A stretch of 64,000 bases of DNA from Nectonema munidae (lineage: Eukaryota > Nematomorpha > Nectonematoida > Nectonematidae). The position numbers and the translations under genes are program-made. A model generated the notes under the pieces. The model saw only the letters and a program-made list of their open reading frames with translations, was not told the origin of the DNA and did no database searches. The stretch's first letter is position 1. Each line of letters starts with the position of its first letter. Positions 46,395 to 57,516 of the stretch are shown in pieces. The stretch spans positions 507,501-571,500 of the forward strand of contig JAUIRK010001026.1 in NCBI GenBank assembly GCA_030549495.1, read 5' to 3'.

Positions 46395-46501
46395 ATTAAT
46401 TTAATAACCTCTGTAAACATTTTTTCATTTAGGGTATAAAAAATCAATAGTGTCGATTTCGACACTATGACCAACCATAAAAAATATCGGCCATTCTAGT
46501 G

Positions 46502-47097
46502 CAGGGCCGGATTAAAGATAAATAGGGCCTGTGGCTTTTTTCAGCGCGGGGCCCCATGAACTTTAGCTCTCCAAAAATTCCAGCATTTATAATTTAAATT
46601 CAGTTTTTCACTCAATTAGTTTACAATTTTCCATTTTATTTACAGACAACAGACAGTAATATTTATATATAATGCAGCATACAATTCGTTGACTCAAATA
46701 TTGAATAGGGTACAGTAAAAAAAGTCACTTAAAAAAGAACAAAAATTTTATTTCTATAAATCGATCATAAGTTATGTTTCATTAAAATGAATTTTTGTTT
46801 TTGATGCCATCAAATCTTAGAAAAAACATGCTTGCGCGATTTTTTCAAAGCAAACTCGTTGATTACACATGACGTATCAATTTGCCGCAACAGATCACTC
46901 TCGGCGCCAAGCAAAACAAGGTTATTTAATCTTTTTTGTTTAATGCATGATCGCAAATGATTTTGGATTAACTTAAGTTTGGAGAACGACCGTTCTCCTG
47001 AACAGTTAGAAATCATCAAGGTTAGATATATACGAAGCAAAATAATTGTATTTGGAAATACTGTTTCAAGATTCTTTCTGACAAGAAGCTGGTACAT
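46502..47097 (-). pseudogene. hAT transposon 3' end with dimerisation domain
   Basis: The minus-strand frame 47097-46810 reads VFPNTIILLRIYLTLMISNC, SGERSFSKLKLIQNHLRSCI, KQKRLNNLVLLGAESDLLRQ. This is the C-terminal hAT dimerisation domain of ZMYM1-like transposases. The element terminus CAGGGCCGGATTAAAG at 46502 is a typical hAT-type inverted repeat, and the GGGGCCCC sequence inside it is also characteristic. The upstream transposase is missing, cut off by a LINE fragment at about 47100. Confidence 0.9.
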
Positions 47098-47099
47098 GA

Positions 47100-47395
47100 G
47101 AAATTGTTCGTGATTTCTTTCAACCCTTCTCCGTCACTACCTCTCAGTGTGTGCTTGATAAATGCTATTTTTCTTTTTTTAAATGCATTTCAAAAGACGT
47201 GTTCATCATTTTCATTCTTTTCTGTACTTCAAGGTTCGTCACATGGGTTGTCCAAGATATCCTGAGGATTCTTTTGTAACACCTTCAAACTTTTACTGCT
47301 CTCTTTCAATATCCAAGTTTCACTTCCATATCTCAAAATAGACCATACGTATGATTCCAAAATTTTTCGTTGAGCTTACTTTTCAGGAGTAGGTT
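47100..47395 (-). mobile_element. Non-LTR retrotransposon 3' fragment 3
   Basis: Minus-strand frames read KILESYVWSILRYGSETWIL, then RILRTTHVTNLEVQKRMKMM and RKIAFIKHTLRGSDGEGLKE. The pattern YGSE.W..., RI.R..WT..V.N.EV..R.., R....GH..RG is the C-terminal end of reverse-transcriptase ORFs in arthropod LINEs. It differs from fragments 1 and 2 and so belongs to another LINE family. It directly abuts the hAT relic. Confidence 0.75.
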
Positions 47396-48497
47396 AGCTT
47401 TGCTTTATGAAGTTTAAAATAAAATTTTAAGTTCCTTAAAAATATAATATTTTTACTTTTTTTGAGTTCAACAGATTTCGTAAAAAAGAAATTTCGTACT
47501 TTCAAATTCTTCATTTTTCAGTCAAAAATAAGATAGTTTATTTCAGTAGGAACTAATTCCAATCAACATTAAGCTTTCACCAAGTACTTCATGTATTGAG
47601 TGATATGAAGCTAAGCCAAGGGAGCTAAACAATTTCCAAAGAGGATCACAAAAGTATTTCATTCAAATGAGAGAAAATGAAATGAATGAATTAACTATTT
47701 TAACTTTTCCAAACAGAATAACCGATATACGATTGAAAGAAAATAATATAATGTTAAAACAAAGGTTTACTTTTTCTAAACCTGCCGATTCTAGCATATC
47801 TTTGTGTATAGTCAATTCACAGAAATCCTCGCTACCAAAATTGTCCAAAACCAAAATCCTCTAAAACTAAAGCAACTGCTATCTTAGTTTTCAGAATTTG
47901 GATATCGGGGATTTTAGGGAATTTTAGTTTTCGTGGATTTTGACTAGATACCATAATACACTTACCTTTTTGGAATGTAAAACTTGTATCTTTATTTTCT
48001 CCAGTAGCTCAGAAAATCTATCAAAGGCGCCATTTTGTACCGCTCGTGGTTTGTTTAAAATTGATAAGCTTAATGTTTACAAAACAAAGTTTCTAATTTT
48101 GTCTCTTTAATTTGCATTTAAGAAATCTCAAGATTAATACAGTATTTTGAAACCAGGTTATTCTTGAAATGAATACAAAAAGTATATTCTAGAAAAATTT
48201 TAATTAAACATTGATGAAAAATATGAGTGATGCGGGTTGAAGATTTTCAGTTCGAGCAAGTGTTCTACTATTGTCACATTAAGATTGTCTGTTCTTGCTT
48301 TTTTTTGGCTTTCTGGGGGCCTTTTTTCTATTTCTCTTTTCTCTGTACTTGAGAGGTTTAAATTTAGTAGTCGAGAAGTTGGACTAAAATTGCTACGCAT
48401 TGCAACACACTATATGTTAATAGCTTAACCATCAGTTAATTTTTATTTGATAAATTTTTACTTTATCAATTAATGAAATTTGCTATTTCAAGTTAAG
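47396..48497. other. No gene; degraded foldback MITE at 47834-47952
   Basis: AATTGTCCAAAACCAAAATC with CTCTAAAACTAAAGC (47839-47874) and an inverted TTAGTTTTCGTGGATTTTGACTAGATACC look like a small decayed member of the CAAAACG foldback family. Frames at 48200-48428 on both strands overlap each other and have no recognised homology. Confidence 0.45.
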
Positions 48498-48616
48498 TTA
48501 ACCCGTTAACGACCAGAATAATCAGACGATATTTGTAAAAAAAAAAGCATTAAACGAAGATCATTCACATTTTTGTAAAGTCGACATATGTTGACTGTGG
48601 TCGATAACCGGTTTAA
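48498..48616. mobile_element. piggyBac-type MITE, subfamily 2
   Basis: TTAACCCGTTAACGACCAG at the left and TGTGGTCGATAACCGGTTTAA at the right, with CAGACGATATTTGTAAAA inside. Same subfamily as the nanos-intron copy at 30862. Confidence 0.85.
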
Positions 48617-49679
48617 AACAAGCTAAAAGCAAAACAAAGTTACCAAAAAACGTTTTTAAACATTTAAGCTTAAATCGTTCGAAAGCTAACCTCTCTAAAT
48701 TTAAAGCCCTTCTGAGTCTGAGAGAAAGTATTGTAAAATTTCATTTAATATTATAAAATAAGTTTTATTAAGGTTTGATAACTTAATTTCTCTTCTGCAG
48801 GCTCACTACTAACTTTTGATAAACACAATCAGTTAACTATAAGGCAAATTGAACAGGAAGATGGAAATGTAGCTAAATGATTTTTCTCCTCATTTTCATT
48901 TTCCTCTTCGTTTTCGATGGTTGGCATGATGAACGTTTGATGGTTGGTTATATCTATCATATTTATATTTATGGTTGAATGTTAATCAACAAACAAACTA
49001 TGAGCATCAAAACTCCATAAGCATATACAAGATTTGAATTTGTAAGCGTTTTTTTGTAAACAAATTAGATTTCAATAAGACCCGTGGAATGAACAAGAAT
49101 AATAGGAAATAGAGATGTTGGCTAAAAAATTTAAAGATTTAAAGTTTTGGTTTTGTATAAAAAGTCGATTAATTGGAAATTAATCTCTAAGTGATTAAAA
49201 TCGAGGTGTAATATAAATTTCAAAGTTCGATGATAACAAAATACAAAACTTTAAAGAGTAAAATATTTGAAAAAACAATTTATAATGATAATAGGTAATT
49301 AAAAAAAATAAAGATTAAACGTTGACTTAATTAATTAGCTTGAGATTCAATATTTACAGAAATGGTATCACTGATTATATGCAAAAAAATTAAAAATATA
49401 CATTTCGATTTAAAAACTTTATGACAAAATTGAATTCAAACTTAATTTCCAAAAAGTTTTGAATTCATATGATCATTTACTAACCGAATAGTCAATGCGT
49501 AAATTTCTATTAAAAAGTATGCAAGAAATATAGTTTTTATAAATACATGAGACATAACTATCAATGACTCTATTAGTGCTAGATAGAGATTAGGTCCTTC
49601 ACTAAAAAATTAATTGTATCCAATTATATCCCTTCAAATCTCGTGACTTATCTTATAATCGCTAGCTGCATCTTTTGGT
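48617..49679. other. AT-rich sequence, no gene seen
   Basis: No supported feature. Confidence 0.4.
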
Positions 49680-50175
49680 ACTATTTCTATGGTATTTAAA
49701 TGTCCATCTCGTCAAAAACTGTCAATCAATGTCAATGATTAAGATCTATGAATAAAATTTTGACATTATCTGTAGTTAACGATATAATTTGTCATTATAT
49801 AAAGTTTTGAACGCCTAACACTTTATATATTTAATTTTTTCAATAATCATGGCTGCTACTCTTTAGAAAATGTCAATCAAAATTTTGATTGATCAGAAAT
49901 TATATCTAATAAAATATTTCTTCAAATTTTACATAAAATATATGCTTATTTACTAAATCGCCCGTGTTGATTTCATTTCTCGGTTAAGTCTTTGCATTTT
50001 ATTTTTGTTCAAATTAAAATTGATTTGATGATTAGTCTATCAAAATTTCAATCAAAAAATGCCAATCAAATTTGAGATTTACTTCTTACACTAAATGGAT
50101 CTTTTTATACAAATATCATCAATGTACACTATGAAACCAAAAATTTAATCAATCTAAATTTGATCCGTGAAATTT
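49680..50175 (-). repeat. Satellite B and tail, inverted copy
   Basis: TTCAATAATCATGGCTGCTAC with AAAATGTCAATCAAAATTTTGATTGA is the reverse complement of the shared tail at 43500-43560 and 60515-60560. Further units continue to about 50170. Orientation is opposite to the other two arrays. Confidence 0.75.
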
Positions 50176-50911
50176 GTTCTTATTTTCAAATAACAAGGCA
50201 GAATACTACAGGTTTTCTTCGAGAAGTTTTTGTTGAAAGATTTATTAATGAGAAATGTAATCCAACACTTTGAGAGATCTAAGATCATGATTACAACGTC
50301 ATTTCTATTTTCTGCATTAGTGATATTTTAATCAAGCGAAAAGCAAGGTAGAAGTTCAGTTCAAAAATAAAATAGCTAAGTTATTGGCTTTTTATCACTT
50401 TATTCAGAATCAATACCAAAAACAAATTAGGAAATGATCTGGAAATAAAATGTGAAAACGATCATTTCAAGAGAGATAACACTTTGAAATATAAAAACTC
50501 CTTTCTCTTACTACCTGAATTAGATATTTCAAAGTCGAAGTCACCAATATATACATACACGCTTTAATAAGAAGGAAGTGAGCTTGGTAAAAACTAGTTT
50601 TATCTCACTGTTAAATGATATAATCATCGCTAGACCAAGTTCCTTAAAGAAAAATTCATAAGAGTGATATAAGTTCCACTTAAGCAATTAAATATTAAAA
50701 AACTTGCAATGTTGGAGGAGTTGAGATCAGTAAATTAACTATAGTATTTTTACAATCATCACAAACAAAAGCCTTTATCAAAAAAGTAATTATTTGAATT
50801 GTAAGTTCCTTTATTGTTCATAGGAAAGAGCATCCATTTTTACCTTGTTGATTTCTTACCGAAGTCTAAGCCAGTCCTATTCCTGAATGCTCTAAAATCT
50901 CAAAACCACAT
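50176..50911. other. AT-rich sequence, no gene seen
   Basis: May contain diverged spacer of the duplicated block. No frame is supported. Confidence 0.35.
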
Positions 50912-51048
50912 GGTAAAGGTACCCCGGGGTGTTTCCATTGAGAAGGCACAATTGCGCCGCTTTTATCGAACTATGAGGAAAGTAAACTTGATACGGGATC
51001 GAACCCAATACCCAGAGTTATCGAAAGCGAGTATCTACTCACGCCTAA
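50912..51048 (-). mobile_element. tRNA-derived SINE, inverted copy
   Basis: Reverse complement of the family: GGATCGAACCCAATACCC is the box B region, ATTGAGAAGGCACAATTG the tail and CTACTCACGCCT the head. The plus-strand frame at 50814-51056 is the antisense of this SINE. Confidence 0.85.
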
Positions 51049-51580
51049 AAAAGTAAACTTACTTAGTATTTTTGTTAAAGAAGTTTAATAAAGTTTTCTC
51101 CTTCATTAAATTTTCTAACTACACAATTTGGAAAGCAAATGACAAATTAAACAGCTTTTCGTTGAAATCCTTCAACTCTTTCAGAATATTTATCCTTTGA
51201 TCATTATTTCACATATACTTTAAGTCTATCACTAAATTCATGGTAAATTGGGGTTGTATTGTTTTTTTAAATTTTATTTAAATACTTTTATAATGTAAGA
51301 AAATAAGCAGAGTATATATGTGCTTATATATGTGATGATGTACATGGTCAACATTCTCCTTATAATTTTGGCGAAAAAAACATGTTTTTAGCGTAAAAAA
51401 GTTGTACGGTGGTCAAATGTTTTTTGTAAATCATAGATTGCTCTCTGTGAATTAGGGTACTCAATTTTCAAAGTGTTAGGACAATTTTTTACTGTCTTTT
51501 TGAATCAATAGAACCAGTGTTGAGAACATTATAAAGGGAGCATCGTTTTTTGATGCAAGATATCTCGTAAACATATGTAG
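51049..51580. other. AT-rich sequence, no gene seen
   Basis: No supported feature. Confidence 0.4.
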
Positions 51581-51582
51581 TA

Positions 51583-52044
51583 CGTCAGTCCTCGCTTAAC
51601 AACGATCTCGTTTAGACACGGCCTCTTAAATTTAAAACCGATATACTACCCATAACAATAATGAAGAGCGGAAAATTTTCAAATAAATAAAAAACTACCC
51701 ATTTTTTTTAACAATAATAAATGTAATATGTGATTATTATCAATTAGAATTTTAGAATATAAGTCCCTTCTATTGCATGCTCACCAATAAAACTTCTGAA
51801 ATTGAATTGCCAAGAATATATATGTAGTGAGAATGATAAAAAAAAGTCCATAAAACAGTTTTTAAACTAAAACAAGTATTAATATACATTCCATAAATAA
51901 CATAACCCTAGCAAGTAAGCACTTTGTCTCTTTCCGCTTCTTTGTTTATACATGTATGTCTCTCGATGGGTCCTCGTTTAGCGTCCAAATCGCTTAACAA
52001 CGGGGTCTTCGGAAGGATAGTCCGTCGTTAATCGAGGGCTGGCC
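51583..52044. mobile_element. Tc1/pogo-like MITE
   Basis: Ends CGTCAGTCCTCGCTTAACAA and TCGTTAATCGAGGGCTGGCC are inverted repeats with a few changes, flanked by TA on both sides (51581-51582 and 52045-52046). TA targets and CAGTCCTCG-type termini fit pogo/Tigger elements. The interior is AT-rich and carries no transposase. Confidence 0.75.
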
Positions 52045-52712
52045 TAAAAATTCATGACTTCTTCTCCATTGATGTTACATAACACTTAAATCATCTTTGT
52101 TATTGCTTCTTTTTCTAAAAATAAAAACAATAGTTCTCCTTACTTCACCTATTACTGTCTCCTCTTGCATAACTACTGTGCATTTAAAGTGAGATTAGAT
52201 TTTGGAAAGGAGGCTTAATGCTGAATCGAACCCAAGACCTTGAGTTATCCAAAACCAGTAACTAGCCAACATTGGTAATAATAAAAGAAATCTGGCAAGA
52301 TGATTAAAAATGTCTCAAGCTCAGATTATATCAAAAGTTGGCAAGTATTTTTCAAATTTTAATTTTTAAATTTTGATTCATAAAGCTTCTATGAAAGTTT
52401 TGAGAACCTGAATAAAGAATTTGTCAAGTTTAATCTCAGGACGAAGGCATGATTTTTTTAAAAGTTTATAGGCAGGAAGTTTATTTAGTAAAAGGTATCT
52501 TCTTTTAAAGTTGCATTTTTCGTATTGATCCCTCTTCCTTTTGACGTAATGGAACAACAAATCGATATTCATCCTACAGAAATTAAGTCAGTAAAGCAAA
52601 ACTATCGAGATATAAAAGTTAAGAATATGTTGCTTAAATAGTTTTCGCCTTTCTTTAACTATTTTTTAACATTTTTTTTTTAAGCAAGCACGCGTATTAA
52701 ACTTTCTAAGTC
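52045..52712. other. No gene; SINE remnant inside
   Basis: Contains the SINE piece at 52195-52275. The minus-strand frame 52378-52572 has no recognised homology. A T-rich tract ending TTTTTTTAAG at 52684 could be the acceptor for the ORF at 52713. Confidence 0.35.
52195..52275 (-). mobile_element. SINE fragment (head region), inverted
   Basis: GGCTTAATGCTGAATCGAAC and CCAAGACCTTGAGTTATCC are the reverse complement of the head and box B of the 41796 copy. Truncated. Confidence 0.7.
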
Positions 52713-52877
52713 ATGGAGTCTAATGTGTTTGACGATGAGTGTGAGCGCATCATGAAAGATACGACTTTCTACTCGCCCGTAGATGTTTTTTCCAAAGTTT
52801 TAGAAGATCCAACATTCTCCTCATTTGATCCTCTAACAGACGAGAAAAATTCTGAGTTGCTAGAATCACCTTCTTAA
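52713..52877 (+). CDS. Small ORF, possible fourth orphan-family member (N-terminal piece)
   Basis: Encodes 54 residues, MESNVFDDECERIMKDTTFY, SPVDVFSKVLEDPTFSSFDP, LTDEKNSELLESPS. The acidic start with E/D-x-R-I-M and the following F-rich spacing resemble the N-termini of copy B (MASSFVNEDEFRKIMNTDLS) and copy C. Orientation is opposite to those copies, as is the neighbouring satellite B array, consistent with an inverted duplicate. The conserved DPKKDVW block is absent, so it is either truncated, spliced onward or unrelated. Acceptor-like TTTAAG lies just upstream. Confidence 0.3.
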   Translation: MESNVFDDECERIMKDTTFYSPVDVFSKVLEDPTFSSFDPLTDEKNSELLESPS

Positions 52878-54489
52878 AGAAAGAGAAGCCAATCTTTAAC
52901 ATCTGTTTCCATTTGGGCGCTTCAGATTTTCTGAATTGCACATACAATATAGACAGACTTATGTTGCTTTCATTTTATTTGACATTAAAATCGCTTTCTT
53001 TTTAAAAATTCTTTACTTTTATATATTTTACTCCGAATAGCTAGAATTAATTTAAAATAAATCACAAAGGGTGTATTTTAAACTTAAAAAAATAAGCCCT
53101 TGACATCTGAAAAAGAAAACTAAAATATATCCAATTTTTTTAATTATAAACTTATTCAAAATGGGAAGTTGGATAGCGCTGACAATATTCTGTTGGAGGC
53201 GGGAGGTGGAAAAGATTTTTTGAAAATTTTGAAGATAAAATCAAAAATGAGTGATCTCCTTTTTTTCTCCGGTCATATTTGTTGTGTGATGAATAGGGAA
53301 TGCAAACTTCTTATGCTACTTGACTAAAATTCAATACGGTATTTGATCAAAACATTTTTTACGAAAGAATATTTTATAACAAGTTTTCATGATTTTTGAA
53401 AATAAAATTTTTAAGAAATTTTAAAATGCTTTTATTTTCTAAATCAAATAATGTACGGGCATATCAGAGATTATAAAATAAAAAATAAAAAAAATTTTAG
53501 TTGGCTGCAATTGGAAGTCGTCTCAACCTCTCCGCCTTTAATAAGTTTAGTGAGTTAGTAAAAATAGATTTAATTAAAAAGTTAATTATGTTTGTTAGCA
53601 GGAAACAATAAGAATGAACTAATAACAATAAAAATCATCAATGCATATATTTGACATAAAAGCACTTTATCATAAATTTGCAAGGATTTTTAGTTTCATT
53701 ATAAATAATAAGATTGGTAGTCATGTTTAAGCAGCAATTTTTTTAGAGATTGCTTCATTTAAAGACTTTTGCAGAAATGCATCATCAAAATATCTTTATT
53801 GAAGCTAATTTAAGTTTTTTCTGATGAAGTTTGTTTATTTCATTCAGAATTCAGGTTACAAGTTGAAAATAGTTAAAATAATAAACATCTTTGCAAATCT
53901 TGGTAGTGAAGTAACATATGATATATCAGTATGGGAAAAAGGCATTGATCATCGATTTTCGAATGATCGAAGATTCATTCAAAAAACGAATTAGGTTTTT
54001 ATTGTAACGTTCTGAGTCCACCCACACTTTATTAAAACTTTAAAGGTTCATCTACATCAAAGTTTGGCGAACTTAAGTGTAGTTGGCGAAAAATTTCAAA
54101 ATAAGATCAGCTGAACTATCACAAATACCAACACTTGGGCCTGTTTAAATCTTGTCTATAACACCTAAAGTATATATCAATTATGAAGAGATGTTTTTGA
54201 GTTTAGAGGGGCTACATATGCTATTCTGCTTGTGTTTAAATGATGTATGTATTCAGTTTGCTTTCATTTGTTTGTAGGATTAATAAATTAGGCAATATCA
54301 GGCTGTAAAGTTCTTATGGTCACAAATTTGCTTGCAGAAGGGGATTCGTACACACCTGGTCTACATAGACAGGTAAAAGGAAACTTAGCACTACTGACTG
54401 ACCTTTTTTTTTTTTTTATCAAAAATCATTTCTTTAATTCTGTTTCAAGCACGGATGTATTATGATGTGTGTTCATAAAATCTCTTCAG
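52878..54489. other. AT-rich sequence, no gene seen
   Basis: A small dispersed repeat (ACCAACACTTGGGCCTGTTT, 54129-54148) matches 17791-17810. A 35-bp exon-like stretch at 54338-54372 between TTGCTTGCAG and CAGGTAAAA has no partner. Confidence 0.35.
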
Positions 54490-54979
54490 CGCTCATCGGC
54501 AAAATGTCCGCAGACCCCAAAGGCTCCGTGAAGGTTTTATTAGGGGTTCGCAATTTTTTTTGCATCACATATAATAATTTATAAAATGAAAACTATTTTT
54601 CGCGCTTAAATTTTCTTTTTTTCAATACATACTGCCTCTCAATTACTTTTAATCTTTTTTTTTGATGTAATCAATATAGCCCGAAGCATGACTTTCTTTA
54701 TTTTTAACAATGGTATTTTTATCTTTATCTCCTAGAATAAAAAGAATGCAAAGAAAGGATGCTCTTTTTTAATGATTATTATAGATAACTTTGATCAAGA
54801 CATTAAAATTTAAGATTTCGGCTCATTATTTCATCTGCTGTTTTGAAAGTTTAACTGGCAATAATGAACGTACCTTCCTTCGCAACTTTGATAGAATGTA
54901 AGCTTAATGTGAGGGGGTCCGAATAATAAATATTTGGATGTAGGGGGTCCGTGGGATAAAAAAGTTTAGGAATCACTGA
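54490..54979. mobile_element. Probable hAT-type non-autonomous element
   Basis: GCAGACCCCAAAGGCTCCGTG and GGGGTTCGCA at the left, with GGGGGTCCG repeated at the right and the terminus AAGTTTAGGAATCACTG. This end is typical of hAT elements. The left terminus is unclear and no target duplication was found. Non-coding. Confidence 0.55.
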
Positions 54980-55121
54980 TTTAGGTGATCAACATATTTT
55001 AATGAAGTTTATTTTATCATTCGTAAATTCATAAGCTTCATTGAAAAAAATTATAGATTTCTTTAAAATAAAACTTATTTCTGAAAAAAATAAATCTTTT
55101 CAAAAAAAATACGCAAATCAA

Positions 55122-55643
55122 TTAAAAAAACTGAGTAGGAAATTTATTGGGAGTGCGATTTCGGGAAATTCCAAAAGTTTCTTCAAACAAATCCGGTTGA
55201 AAAATTGACATGCACAATTTCGTGATGTAGACAACATTTTCTTTCCATAACAAAGTTCCTATGTAACCTTTATATTCAGAAAATACTTTAAAAAGTTCAC
55301 TTTTAGAGTATGGAGGTAATTGACCTCGCATCAGACATGCTTTTTCATTTGAATTAAGGTGATAAAATAGAGCGCAAAGTTGTATTCTTCGGTACACGCT
55401 TTTTTGCTGAACACTGCCCTCTGAAAGAGCTCTGCATTTTTTCGCAAACTCTTCTTCCTCCATGAATCAAGAAAAATGATTTTTCATAATCCACACATCT
55501 CTTTTGGGATCTGTCTCAGTGTGAATTGAGGAAAAGATTTCATTCAGAGAACACTCATTGAAAAATTCTTTAAAAATGTCATCAGATAAATCTGTATTCA
55601 TAATTTTTCTAAATTCATCTTCATTAACAAAACTAGAAGCCAT
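55122..55643 (-). pseudogene. Orphan family paralogue B, one in-frame TGA
   Basis: Starting at ATG 55643 the frame reads MASSFVNEDEFRKIMNTDLS, DDIFKEFFNECSLNEIFSSI, HTETDPKRDVWIMKNHFS, then TGA (codon 59), then FMEEEEFAKKCRALSEGSVQ, QKSVYRRIQLCALFYHLNSN and on through LLWKENVVYITKLCMSIFQP to a stop at 55122. Shared with copy C: DP-K-DVW, HFS, FME, YRRIQL, LWKEN and KLCM.IF. It carries an extra 12-residue segment near SKSELFKVFSEY. Apart from the TGA, where copy A has TGG (Trp), the frame is open over 173 codons. A recent nonsense change is the simplest reading. A shorter start at Met 55463 would retain the C-terminal 113 residues. Confidence 0.75.
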
Positions 55644-55849
55644 TGGAAATACACTTAAAGGTTAATTACTCTGCTTTATCCTAAAAAGATTTCAAATTAA
55701 AGAAAGTTTTACAAAAAAGTATATAAAGTACAAAAGTGAGGAATTTCAGTAAAATTGATCTCTTTCTAATTAACATAATTAATTTTAAATATCGACTAAA
55801 AGCTTTCAAAAGTTAAGAGCCCATTTTTTCTCTAAAAACAAATATTCTG

Positions 55850-56050
55850 ATTTTATGTCGTTTGAAAACCAATCACAACCTATCAAAAAGGGATTTAAAA
55901 ATGGCGATTTTCCTCAAATTACTACTTTACACATGCATACCTATTTTCAAATATCCTGAATTCAATGGTGATGTTAATGTCGTTTCAAAATTAATCAAAA
56001 CCTTTCAAAAAGCGATTCGTCGCGTGGTCTATCATCATCAATCATCTTGT
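55850..56050 (+). repeat. Satellite A, single unit
   Basis: CACATGCATACCTATTTTCA, AATATCCTGAATTCAATGG and TTAATCAAAACCTTTCAAAA match the units at 61955-63085. The 74-codon frame here is a translation of the repeat. Confidence 0.75.
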
Positions 56051-57016
56051 TTGGAGCGAAGTGGGAAACAAACATTCTACAAATGATAAAGTGTTTCTAG
56101 TGAATCAAGAAATGAACACTCTCCACCCATGTGTCGAGTGAAGAGAGAAACGAGCACAGAACCGGCTAGTAATAGTATATTAGTAATATGTTGTATTCAA
56201 CAGTGATTAATTTTTCTTTATCAGTTTGGAAATGTAATTCTTTCTGTTGATACGTACACCGAATCAATAGTTAGATCAATTATTTGTTCAAGGCATTCTT
56301 TACTGGAAAGCTTTTTGTTGTTGTAAAGAAATTACTTCTGGATGTGCATTCAGCACAAACAAGCTTCAACATCAGCAAATTTTTTTTTAAAGTTTCATTA
56401 CTTTCCCATTTCAAATTTTTTACATTTTTAGTTCTAGAATTTAAATTTTCTTCTACAAAAAAGCCTATTCACTGGAAATTTCTGTTGAAAGTTCTGATTC
56501 AAATAAATTTTCCCTTACATACCCTACCCCCTCTTCATTCTGCCTGATTTTAAATATATACATTAGTAATTAATAAATATTAAGAACATAAGTTAAACGT
56601 AAGCAATCTAACATTGAATAATGAGAGATAAAGAAACTAAACAGAAATAAGTAGTGAGAGATAAAACAATTCAACGCGCAGCTGTTAAAGTGCAGAAAGG
56701 ATTGTAAAAAGCAATTTGTCAAATTAATTGTAAAGAACTTTGGACAAAACTTTCAAGTTTTTAGCTTAATTTTGCTATATCTTTTTTAAATATTAATTCT
56801 ATTTAGAAAAACCTAAAAATTATGCAAATTATTGAGTTTTACACTGCAAATTTTACCTAAAATTTTAGTTCAACATCTAATAATAAAATTCAATTAATAA
56901 TAATTAGAAAAAAAATACTCAAGCAGATGTTTCACATATGGGAAGTTGACTTAACTATCGATTTCATTAGTGCGTTAGATAGCAAACCTAAACGCTAGCA
57001 ATTTGTTTTAATTTCA
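56051..57016. other. No gene seen
   Basis: AT-rich with a slightly GC-richer stretch at 56095-56165. The frame at 56284-56547 has no recognised homology. Confidence 0.35.
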
Positions 57017-57516
57017 AACTCTATGAACCACAGTATTGATGAAACAATGATTCAATATTTTGGTAGCCACCCGACCAAACAATTCTTAAAATGGAAGCCA
57101 ATTCGTTTTGGATACTGTATTCAGTTTGATAATTGATATATATCAAGGAAGAAACAATAAAACACAAAAGAGAAAAGAATTTGGTTTAGGAGAGGTTTTA
57201 TTGAATTTTATTGAAAAGCCAACATGTTTTTGTCTTAACTCTTATCATTTTGTGTATGACAACTTTTATATTTCTCTTAATACTGCAGAAGAACTTAAAC
57301 GAATGAACATAAAAATTAGGGGAACGACAAGAAGCAATAGGACAAAAAAATTTACATTGCTGACTACAAAAGAATCAAAGTTAAAAGGAAGAGGCTTCTA
57401 TAAAATTATGAGTAATGAGGACATAAATATTTGTCAATGGTTCGACAATAGATCAGTATTAGCTATTTCAAATGCAGTTAAGTGCTTTATTGAATATCAT
57501 ACCCCTTCCGGATAAA
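57017..57516 (+). pseudogene. piggyBac transposase fragment
   Basis: One frame before 57108 reads NHSIDETMIQYFGSHPTKQF, LKWKPIRFGYCIQ. After a frame change the next reads DIYQGRNNKTQKRKEFGLGE, VLLNFIEKPTCFCLNSYHFV, YDNFYISLNTAEELKRMNIK, GTTRSNRTKKFTLL and NEDINICQWFDNRSVLAISN. These are the conserved catalytic-core and C-terminal blocks of piggyBac (DDE_Tnp_1_7), including the Asp of YDNFY and the DNR motif. N-terminal and C-terminal parts are missing and the frame is broken, so it is inactive. It could be a relic of the source that mobilised the TTAA-flanked MITEs, which is inference. Confidence 0.92.

Noticed and set aside
50814-51056. 80-codon plus-strand frame
   Set aside because: It is the antisense of a tRNA-derived SINE.
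55467-55469. Selenocysteine codon in paralogue B
   Set aside because: No SECIS element was recognised and the sister copies have ordinary TGG or TTC; a nonsense change is simpler.
55862-56086. 74-codon plus-strand frame
   Set aside because: It is a translation of a single satellite A unit.
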